From Ambrosia x helenae (Eukaryota; Streptophyta; Magnoliopsida; Asterales; Asteraceae): a stretch of DNA of 64,000 bases. The notes beneath the pieces were generated by a model. The model was not told where the DNA came from. It was given only the letters and a program-made list of their open reading frames with translations, and did no database searches. The position numbers were made by a program, and so were the translations under genes. This document shows positions 21,744 through 32,500 of this stretch, piece by piece. The DNA is taken from NCBI GenBank assembly GCA_030844895.1, contig JAUTDX010007081.1, forward strand, positions 1-64,000, given 5' to 3'. Within the stretch, counting starts at the first letter, position 1. The number at the start of each line of letters is the position of its first letter.

Positions 21744-21751
21744 CCCGAATC

Positions 21752-22058
21752 TAGGGATGAGCTCGGGACGGTATTGGTACCAACCGATACCGATCCCGAA
21801 AAAACCGATACCGAAAACACTCTAAACCCAATACCGAACACATACGGTATTGTATCAGTACGGTACCGGTATGGTATCAGTATTTTACCTTAAAACATCT
21901 TTACCTTAAAATACTAATACCATACTGAACCCGTACCGATACCGATAATACCGAAACCGAAAACCTCTAAGTGTGGGTACCGATACCGATACTGAACATC
22001 CTCGGTACGGGATCGGGACGGGACGGTATCAGTATTCGGCTCTATGTGCTCATCCCTA
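21752..22058. mobile_element. hAT-type MITE, 8-bp target duplication
   Basis: The ends TAGGGATGAGC and GCTCATCCCTA are inverted, and the flanks are CCCGAATC on both sides (21744-21751 and 22059-22066). The inside is built from GGTACCGATACCG words and their complement. There is no coding sequence. Confidence 0.92.
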
Positions 22059-22066
22059 CCCGAATC

Positions 22067-22584
22067 CATCTTTGGGCATGCATTTGAAAGATGGGAATAC
22101 CATTAGGAGAGGTTGAGGCCTGTTTTCAAACCTTATGTCTAGACCTTGAGCTCGCTACGTGACTTATTTCACACAAGTACCTTAACGTTTTGTTCGTTTG
22201 CAGCGCTACTTTAATGTGTGGCTACTCATCATATCTAGATACCATTTTAAATTGCAACTTTATGTATAGTTAAAAGCTCAAACTTGACTTGAGCTCGTTC
22301 TAGCGTAACTATATCAAGTTTTCTAATCGAGCATGGTTTCTTACAATTATTTGATGGTTCACGAGTCGAACTGAGAACGAGCTTGCATTAAACTTGTATT
22401 AATATTCCAGAATTTTCAACATGAACAACAGGAAGCAGAACACTCTTAAATTCCAATATATCATTCAAAGTGTCACAAGCAACACAAAACAGACTTGCAT
22501 ATCTTTATCAAGCATACAAATGTTCCAACACCAATAGCAAAACATAGGTTGTAAAAGGTTATAAGATGATCACAAAAGTAACAA
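22067..22584. other. intergenic stretch between two convergent genes
   Basis: The right part is the likely 3' UTR of the minus-strand WLIM1 gene. The left part has no recognisable feature. Confidence 0.4.
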
Positions 22585-23525
22585 TCAAGGTGCCGTTTCT
22601 CCGACCCTAGCAGATCGGTCACCCTCAAGTTGACTCAGGTTACCCTTCTCTTTGATGAGTTGGGTGTGGTGGTGTCTGCAGTAGAGATGACCTTCATGCG
22701 CAATGTAATTCGATGGGCTGATTGTACAACCTCCATGGCTACATTTGAAGCAGCTTTTGTGGTACGCAGTTCCGTTCACAGAAACCTAAATCAGTTTGTT
22801 GCAGATCAATTTAGCATATCAAACGATTGATCAGCGTGTTTTAACCTCGAAAGATCTTACCTTTTCTGTTGGATAGACCGTTTTGCTACAGCCCAAACAC
22901 TTATCTTTCGTTCCCACGAACATACTTGAGACTTTATTTGCCATTGGCTTCTGTTAAATAATTCAAGATTCAGATTCATTAGTTAGTTTCAGTATCCATA
23001 CAAAATAGATCAAATACTTTTCTGAACGGCGAACAACCCCCCCCCCCCCCCCCCCCCCAATCTAAAATCTACTCCCAATGACACTTTGTGGGACTCGAAC
23101 CCACACCACTTTGGTGGGGATGAACACCTGAGTCCGTCGGCCAAGAGGCCATCGGCAAATAGATCAGATCTATAGATCGCGTTCAAATAAAGTTATACCT
23201 CGCCATCGATGGTTTTCTGTGGCTTCACAATTTTCGGTGTGCCTGAAAGATGATTAAAATTTTAAAAAACAGTTGACTCAAGGTATTGAACTATTAACTA
23301 TTGATCATCAGCCATTGTAAAAATAATTTACCTTCAAAACTCTTATCTAAACTACCAGTTTTCTTGAACAACTGATCAAAGTGTGGCCTGCAATACAAAA
23401 CTCCTTCAAAAGAGTTATAGTTACTGAGCTGCAAACCACCAAAAGTTGACAATAATCAGTTAGTATCAATATCATGAACTCATTTTCATTGAAGATAATA
23501 TTAAACAACCTTATATGTGCATATC

Positions 23526-23561
<36 letters not shown>

Positions 23562-23693
23562 GAGAGTGCCATTGCAGTGGTGGCATCTAAAGCAGGCTTT
23601 GTGAAAGACTCTATTATCAGCAGTGAGTTTGTCAACTAAGTAGACAGTCTTGTCACAGGCCATGCATTTCTGAGTAGTGCCTGCAAAAGCCAT
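22585..23693 (-). CDS. WLIM1: WLIM1-type LIM domain protein, five exons
   Basis: Exons on the minus strand are 23559-23693, 23332-23428, 23199-23242, 22861-22950 and 22585-22785; together they give 188 residues with correct phases. LIM domain 1 has C10, C13, H31, C34, C37, C40, C58 and H61 (CX2CX17HX2CX2CX2CX17CX2H). LIM domain 2 has C110, C113, H131, C134, C137, C142, C158 and H161, with the CX4C and X15 spacing typical of plant LIMs. Such proteins bind and bundle actin filaments and also occur in the nucleus. The start MAFAGTTQKC and length fit WLIM1 proteins such as the sunflower one. A further in-frame ATG six codons upstream is less likely the start. Two oddities: the exon 1 donor is GT followed by a T run (29 T in all, beginning with the T of GT) with no GTAAGT match, and intron 3 holds a SINE. 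Confidence 0.92.
23013..23156 (-). mobile_element. tRNA-derived SINE in WLIM1 intron 3
   Basis: On the minus strand the head carries GGCCTCTTGGCCGACGG and an intact T arm, GTGGG-TTCGAGT-CCCAC. It is followed by a G run of about 20 (23037-23056 as C) and the tail TTGTTCGCCGTTCAGAAAAG. The flanks are AAATAGATCA at 23003-23012 and 23157-23166, a target duplication. The element is about 144 bp. Confidence 0.8.
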
Positions 23694-23981
23694 TGGAAGG
23701 TTGAAGTGCAAATGATGTTGGGATGTGTGGAGTGAATGAAGGATAATGTTATGTTATGTTGTGTTGAAAAAAATGAAACTAAGTGCACATGATAAGGGGA
23801 TCCATGACAATCATTTTGTCTGAATTTTAAAGTAAGCAACCACCTGTACCCAATGTAACCACTCATTTCTTCAAATGAATTCCAACTAAGCAACAATCTG
23901 TCACCTTCTTTAATTAATATGGAGACCCATTAGTTCATTTTTTTATAGTTATTATATTTTACATTCATAATGTTATTATTG

Positions 23982-24061
<80 letters not shown>

Positions 24062-24333
24062 AGTGTTCAATAATATGATATTTTGCAATAATAATGATTT
24101 AGGTAAGGTGAATGTATGTAATTATTTTTAATTGTTTTAAGATAGAAATCATTAAATGGTAACAAAAATCTTCATAATAAGTGCTTTATTTAGGTTGATC
24201 TTTTTTATAACGAATTTAAATGAGTAGTGTAAATCTAACCGTTATAATATTAATATGATATTTAATGTTTTATTTTAAAAGTAGATATTAAAAGTTATTA
24301 TCCTTGCTATAATGGATAGGATCTTGATTATTT
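23694..24333. other. upstream region of WLIM1
   Basis: It contains the 5' UTR and promoter of the minus-strand WLIM1 gene in its left part, then a microsatellite (23982-24061) and AT-rich sequence. No TATA box can be picked out with confidence. Confidence 0.4.
23982..24061. repeat. (AAT)n(ATT)n self-complementary microsatellite
   Basis: About 12 AAT units are followed directly by about 14 ATT units, so the 80-base block is an almost perfect inverted repeat able to fold into a long hairpin. Confidence 0.95.
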
Positions 24334-24692
24334 GAGAACACTTTGTCTAATTGAGAATTGAGAGAACTATTCTGGATCACACATTTTGTTAAACATTTTT
24401 TTTTTGCTAAATCGCCCCCATTTCCCGCAAGGAAAAGTTTCTTCTTCTTTTTATTTTTTCCATTTATACATATATGTATATACATATCTAAAAATAAAAA
24501 AATTAGTATTGTACATATATATTTACATACATGTTTTGTAATGTACATGTATAGAAATGATTGTACATACATGTATAGAAATGATGATTATGGGTAAGAA
24601 CATGTTTTTCTAATGTACATATATGTCTACACATGTTTGAATTTGAAAATGAATATCATACATATATGTTTGACAATATACACAGTATAAAT

Positions 24693-24728
<36 letters not shown>

Positions 24729-24816
24729 GCAAGAAAAGTTGTTATTTAGCAAAAAAAAATAGAGAAATGTGTGGTCTAGAGTGGTTCTTCCAATTCTCAA
24801 TTAGTCAAGTGTTCTC
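24334..24816. mobile_element. MITE with ~85-bp inverted ends
   Basis: The left arm GAGAACACTTTGTCTAATTG, then AGAATTG … CACACATTT, matches the reverse complement of the right arm over about 85 bases with several mismatches, including the TTTTTTTTTGCTAAAT block. The core has repeated GTACATATATG words and a run of about 35 A at 24696. A clean target duplication is not visible. Confidence 0.7.
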
Positions 24817-24969
24817 TCAACGTCTTTACTCATAATGTATACAACAAAATGTTATTTCATTATATTTTTTTAAGTTGGGGTCTTAGTGGGAGTAGCCGGT
24901 CTTCCTATCCCTCGTGATAAAAGTAAGTTTCACCTTCATCTCACCCTCCTCGAGCTCTGCTATTAAACT

Positions 24970-25514
24970 TTGGGTTGTTTAAAAAGCTCATGGCTTGGAG
25001 CCTGTTTGGATTTAGCTTGGAAAAAGTTCGCTCAATATGACTCGGTTTGGCTTGCTCGTTAGCTCAGATTGCTTTACTTATAATATTTTCTACTTTTATA
25101 TACATATAATATGTTATAAAAAATGTTTATTATTTGGAGGTATTTAACAGAGTAGTTGGATATCTATGACATATTTTGGTGTTTATTAGGATACTAAAGA
25201 ACACATATAGCATTTCCTTGAACTTTGAAACTTATTTGTATTTGGTTAAACTTGATTTTGACATGTAATGTATTAAGATGAATTTATTTTGGACGTGTTG
25301 TTTTAAATTATTGAACGATTAATGAAATTTGATAACAACCAATGAATTTTTCTTTTTATATTTGAGCTTAACCAAGCCGATCTAAGCCAGCTCTGTAGCC
25401 GAGCTTGAGCTTAGATTCTAAGCTCATTTTTAAATCTAATCCAAATCGAGCCGACTCGGTTTATAATCAAGCCGAGCCCAAGCTTACTTTAACTTGGCTC
25501 ATAAACAACCCTAA
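24970..25514. mobile_element. hAT-like MITE, GGGTTGTTTA ends
   Basis: The left end TTTGGGTTGTTTAAAAAGCTC and the right end GGCTCATAAACAACCCTAA are imperfectly inverted. Subterminal GAGCTTGAGC, GCCGAG and CTCGGTTT words occur. No target duplication is clear. Just before it, at about 24890-24965, is a short stretch resembling the SINE at 61167. Confidence 0.6.
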
Positions 25515-26561
25515 GCAATCCTGCTACAAGTGAGATATTACTAACAACTTATTGCGGGTAAAAGCTGGTAACTTTTATGTCCTAAAAAGTAAACAATATA
25601 TGTCAATGAAATGGAGAATTGGAATTTGAATTTAACATATTTCTATAAGATGGCCTTTTCTTGTTGGTTAAAGTGTCTCCAAAATATTGTTAGTCATAGA
25701 GATTAGGTGGATCCATCATCCATTTGAATTTCATATACAGTGAGATTGCTTTGTATTCTTATGAACAAAATGTGTATTTAATTTGACTATTTTAAATGCT
25801 TTATAACAAATATTATTTTTTAAATGAACCATATAAATTCAAAAGTTTCCATCCTTGGTCCAAAATTATTAATTTCAAATTCAAGATTTGGTACTGAAAG
25901 GATACGTAGTTAATGATATTGGCATCATGGGAAAAGGAAAATAAATAATGATGCCCACACACACTTGATTGATGATGATGATGATGATGATGATTAAACT
26001 ACCTACCTCTTTTCTTTTTTACACTAATGGTTATCAGAGATTTAATATTCCAAACCAATTACTAGGTGAATAATAATTTGCATCATGGCAACTTATCTAG
26101 TTGTAGAATCACATTTTAGTACAGTTGGTAATGTAGCAATTATCTTAATGGAACTGTCACCTACATATAATTATCAGAATGATTAGCCAATTAATCAGTT
26201 GGTATAAAGATACTAGCATACCTAGATTACAATTAATAACTTTAATCATACAAAAACGGCTTATATCATTTTACCACATGTCACACACTTAAAAGGACTG
26301 AATATTATGATGCAAAATATACTTATTACATATGAATAAAGAATTTCAACAAGTGAATAGTGCTGAACCAAGAATATTCAACAAGTAATGTACTAATAAT
26401 ACAAACAACAACCAAATCAAATGTATTGTGATATGATATGCTATTAATAGTAGAAGCAAACTACAAGTATATGTCAAACTAATAAAAGAAAACAAAACTT
26501 GAAAACGTGACAAATATATATGAACACGCATGCATTTTCATGCCTGGAGTAACGTTCAAAA
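25515..26561. other. intergenic and 3' flank of the SCYL2-like gene
   Basis: AT-rich sequence with a (ATG)n run at about 25973-25994. The part nearest 26562 must hold the 3' UTR of the minus-strand gene. Nothing else is supported. Confidence 0.4.
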
Positions 26562-29500
26562 CTAGAGCAAATCCAATAATGGAGGCTGCTCGGATGATGG
26601 TTTTGCTTGGGTAGAACGCGATTGACGACTTTGCCCTTGGGTTCTACCTCCTCTCCCTCTACCGACAGCATTCTGAGGCGGTGGAGCGAGTCTTGGTGCA
26701 GCCTGCGAGCTCTTGGTTGATGCAAATATGGAACTAAGATCCGCGGTCTTGGCACCAGTTGATGAGCCATAGTCATTTCTCATGGATCCAATGGGGTTAT
26801 GGCTAGCATTTCCACCATTAAGACTAGAAATACTGGGAAACCCCATGTTGGCCCAGTCGTTATTACTATTTGGTTGACTTTCTACACGTGTGGCGTTTCT
26901 GTTTATTGACGGGTTTGATAAACCGTTGGTAGAAGCTTGTGGTGCTGCCATAGGCCAGTTTGCAAACGGGTCTAAATCATCAAAGCTGGCATTTGAAGAC
27001 CCTCCTTTTATAGTATCACCGCCTGCTTGATTGGAAGATAACTGTGGGGGCCACTCAAAATCGGCTGCGAGAACTGAAGTTGGTGCTTGTTGCACGGATG
27101 GAGTAGGCATAATCGGGAACTGCAAATCTGTTGAATTGTTTTGGACAATTTGCGGTATGTTTGTTGATGGTTTTGGTTGTGTAGAAGATGCTTTTGATGG
27201 GCCCCAATCTTCATCCCATGTGGAGTTACTTTTTGTGGTGGATGAAGCAATTGGAACATTTTTAACAGAAGTCGGTGGCGCTAAACCTGCACTGGGTAAA
27301 GGAAACGATTTCATGTCAACACCTGTATCATTCATTGTTACTCCCTTCTTTTCTTCAATTTTCCTGCAATTGAAACAAACAAATTGTGTTATTAATTTAA
27401 ATATTTGCACTTTGCTAGAAAAAAAAGGGACAAGAAATGGGATACCTGAGAACGGATTTAACAAACGACATGTACTTGGCGAACTGCTGAACGTTTAATT
27501 GTTGTGCAAGGAGAAGGGGAACAAGTAATGGAAGTACATGCTCAGCTACAAAGTCAACTCCATGCTAAATAACATAAGAAAGAGAAATGTGAGCTGTCTA
27601 CAACAGAGTATGTATAGATTCAATTTCAAGCAGAGAACGGCATAAACACCCGCACATATTGCTTTAACTGCGATGCATAGAGTAGTTATGCAACCGCTTA
27701 ATGGCCACTCTCCACCATTATATCCAACAAGCACTGCCTATCTATATCTATATCTATATCTATATATATATTATATATTATATACTATATATTATATTAT
27801 AAAGCATTTTTCAAGGACTTCTTAAGTTTTAAGAGGTATAAGTTTAGTTGCTTATGATACAACACACAATGCATAAAATAACTACTTTTGGGGGGGCAAA
27901 TATGTCTTTAGCGCACCATATTTAATCAAAAAGAAAGTCAAGAGTCAATAGATGTTTATTAAACCTCACTACATTTAATTTAATAATTATTTTGAACATA
28001 TTAAATAGAATACATATGAAAAACAATTCATAATGCCACATCTGTATTATAATCTTTTATATAGAATTATGTACTTTATAAAAGTTAAAGTTTTATAAGC
28101 TTAATCATACTATACAAAAATCGAGAAATTAATAGTGAAATTTGTGTTTTTGAAGATAACGGTTTGAAGTCTAAAAGTATTACATGTATGAATATTCATA
28201 CACGTAAACATGCCTAATCTGATCTAAATTATATGATCACCGGATTTAACGACCGAAGAAGAAAGCTTCTGTTTAATTCCGTCATCTCTGGTTATCTCTA
28301 TGTGAGCTAGGGGATTAAGTTTCCTAAACCCTAGATTAGACTCTATATATATTGATGCATTATACTTAGAACTCCTTATAGCACCCGAACAATAAAAGAA
28401 TCATTATACATTTTACACATTTTCCGTAGGTTACTGTATTAGTAGAGTCTGGTTCATAGGGCATCCCACCATCTTACTAATCATTTTCCAAAGATGAGAA
28501 TGCAGAGAGGAAATTAAGGAATATATATAGTTTGATGCAAGTATTATTTATTTAATATATCATTTAAACAAAAAGTTTTGGACGTATTTTACCGCAATGA
28601 ATTGATTCATTTTGATGCAATTTTTAGTTCCGCCGTAACGCGGGTTACCCAATAGTAAATGCTTATGCAGTTCTCTATTTAGATTTTGGTTCCCTAATGA
28701 GCACAGTCCACACACACACACAAAGTGACATTCAATACGTAACCAACTTAATGTAGAGACCTATGAGAACCACATAAACACTTGTATTTATTGCTTTGAA
28801 TGTGATACATAAGACAGTTATGTAACCGCCTAACCGCTCATCTTCCTACCACCCAATACAAGTGGTTATTGTGGGCTTCATAGTTCTCAACTTAAAATTG
28901 GTTAGGTATTGAACGTGCCCCTATGGGGGTGGATAAATAAAAAGTATAAAACTAGATATAAAAACAAATGCGAGACCTTTTTCAAAATGGAATTTGCAAC
29001 ACCAAGGGTGCACATAAGAGTTGGGGCAGAACGGTCAACAGCAGTGCAACGCTGAATTGTTTGTAGGATTTCCAATATAGCTGGCTTATCAAGCACCGTA
29101 ACCATATCACCTAAACATAATAAAGCATTTACTCTCACCTGCCAGATAACATAAAATTTTTTAGCTTTATGCATCATTATACCCTCACATGTAAATCAAC
29201 ATTATACTATATATTTATATCTCCATAACCAATTGGAATGCCTAAAATATTTAAAAAAAAACTACATACCGCAGCAACAGTTGTCTTGAGGGCCAAGCCA
29301 TGAACACGAGGCAATATTGATTGGTTTACTAGCTGGATTTTGGCCAAAATACCTTATGTTAGTATAAATTTAAACTAACATATTCAACTACAAAGTAGAG
29401 CAACTTATATGAGCAATTGTATCATATAATATGACAATTCGTAAACAGAAGTAAAATAAAATATATTTCCAACACCAATTAACAGGTTACAAACCCAACC

Positions 29501-32500
29501 AACAAATCGTGACTGTATAAATTTATGGTTCTGTGATCAAATTTAGTAAATATGATGAGTTAGAGCTAGAAAATCAATTGTATAGCTCCACAATCTAATG
29601 AACAAATAAAAAACATACTAAAGATAATGGGCATGCTAATAGATTAAAAAACATATTAAAGCTACAAAATACATATCACAAGAATAAAGCTGGTAGCACA
29701 GAAAAATAAGTCAACGCAACAAATTTTTATAACGGAGATATCTACATCTCACCCTCCTCAAACACTACCTTAGCTTTGCTGTTAGTCGGATTTACTGAGT
29801 ATAAAGATGATGTTTTATAAAAGTTAGAAAAACAGAAAAGTACAAAAAGACGACTTTGAAGAATTTTTTTATTAAATTTGGCAAGAGACATGATCAAGAA
29901 AGAGATGCGAAACTTCAAAACAAATACTTTGCAGCTACCTTGCATGATCATCTATTATTATCAAACTATTATGTTCTAGTTAACATCAAAGCTTACATAG
30001 GAAATTGATACTCCTTTATAAACTTATTTTTTGATAAAAAATAGATTTACCTGAGAATCAAGTTTTGTAGCAAGGGTTACAGTTTTTTTCAGCACTTCCT
30101 CTTGCATGCGAGCATCAGTGTCATCATAGGCTCGCACGAGCATGGGTAAAACATGAGAAACCAAGTGCTCCTGACTGGCCTGCCATCGTATACGCCACAT
30201 GATGCGGGTAAAGAAATCATTTATCAAATTACTAATTCAAATATTTAACTTATTTCATATATTATATTATTATATAACACATATTTCCCCACTATTATAA
30301 CTATTTGGTTGTGTAGCTACATTTATTCCATATTTTATTCACGAGAAGAATCAAGCCTACAATATGCCAGGAGCTCATTACATGCATACATTCCAAGTTG
30401 ATGATTAACACAAGGGTAAGATGACCCTGCTACTTGTTTGATGAATTTTTTATATAATATTTTAATGTTCACAAAACCACATTAAGGTAGCTAGCCAATT
30501 TGGCATAGCAAACCAATGGAAAATAACTAATTTATCCATACAAAAAGAAGAATACCAGTTTCAACGTTCACCAATAGAACATATTGAATAGATAGGCAGC
30601 ATAAAAAGGAAGGGTAATAATGCCAATTACTAACCTTGTTGACAATTAACTCTGCATGCTTCACAAGAAGCAGTAGGGTCTCACCCGCAGCAGTGCTTAG
30701 AACAGGAACAAGAGCAGGTAGAGTTGAAGTCTCAAAATCGTATTTATCCTGCAACACATCAAGATAAATTAGAGTTAACAAAATGCAAGTGATAAACCCA
30801 TTTCATGTACAAACTAATTTATCAATGACCCATTTCTTGCATCGACTTTAAAGCAAGGTGCAAAGAAAATTGTTATCAGTTCACATAAAAAGAAAACTAG
30901 AAAGTAGAAACTATAACTGACATGTAAATTCTATAATAATAACTGGAAAATATTATTTGGATAATTACTAGAGGTAATGACCTCATTATAGAATATACAA
31001 GACTTGAAACTCGGCTTTCTCGACCCTGATCAAAGCCTGCCGATAGCAACAATCTGCAACGGAAAAGGGAGACGGAGAATTGAGACAGGGACAGATGGAT
31101 TGTGCGTCACACAGTCTGTGTTTTTCCTCTCTTAATTCTCCCTTTTCTGGAGCTGCTTCAGAAGCAGGAGGATAATATGGACAAAACTTGTTGCCGTAGC
31201 AGATGACAAGTGGGGTGTTGTTACAAACTTACAATGGAAATTTTCAAAAAGCTTCCTACCATCATAACTATGGCTATAACATGATTTGTTTACTTTTGTA
31301 TTCTATCATATTTGATTATCCAAACTCTCAATTATTATTTTTTTCCTTCAAATTTAGATGTTACCACATACTCGTTACAGCTATATGTACATAAACAAGA
31401 AATGTTTAAATTTGTGTATCTTGGTTTATTATAATACTAAGAAGATTTTTCATGATCACAAATTCACAACGTTCTTGACCAAATGGTCTTGTTGCAAAAT
31501 GACTCATTCAAGCGTTCAGAAACATTTATATAAATATAATACATAAGCCACATGAATAATATCTTAATATCTTATGAGTAACTAGTGGTACCTGAGAGTC
31601 TGCTATCTTTAAAACCATGGGCAGAATCATTGGCTGCATAACCATATTCCGAAGCTCTGCACATAGAGGCGGAAGAACCTACACAAACAGAAACAAAGCT
31701 AACTCGTCATTTTCAGTATGTGAATTGTGAAAAGAGATTGAAAAAGGACTGGAATATTTTACAAAATTCCTAAAAGTAAACAAACCGTGTTACGAATATA
31801 ACTGACAAGCATTTTTTTCTTATTTTCACCATTTATCTAAATTCTAAAGTATGAACTATTATTTCTAAGGCAGCAATTTAACAAAAACATAACCTTGTAA
31901 CGTAAAATACGAGCATCAAAATCTTTCCACATGTCCAACAGTGCTTTCAAAAATTCTGACTTCTGCATGTTGTCCCTTTCCTGAAACAAATTATAAATCG
32001 ACATAAAGACATCTCAAAACCAAATCAAATTTAATCAGAAAATTATTACAAATAATTTAAATCCCACGCACGTACAAGCATGTGGTCCAGGAAGCGAAGC
32101 GCTCGCAACCTAGTGTCATCGCGAAAAAAGGGTGAACCTGTAAAGTGAGAAAAACACAGAAGGTTTTAAGGTTCAACTGATAAAGAGCCGACATCATGCA
32201 TTTTTCAAACTTCACTTGAAGTTTTGATATTTACTACCAATAGGATCATGTACATTCATACAGGCACAGAGGCACTTGAAAATAATCAATAATACCAACA
32301 AAATACTTCTAATTAGTAGTTCAAAATTGGCATGACCACATTGAATACGGCTTCTCATTCCACCTAACAATAGACATGCCGCTTTTCCACTAAAAAAACA
32401 TAAGCTAACAATGTAATTCGACAAAAGTACATACTTTTCTGCACTCTAAACTGCAACCCATTAGACATCTATTATAACTACAGAAGTGGACACTAACTAC

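Noticed and set aside
31020..31200. Possible extra exon in the SCYL2-like gene
   Set aside because: Exons 8 and 9 join in phase and match the family without a gap, so this GC-richer patch is intron.
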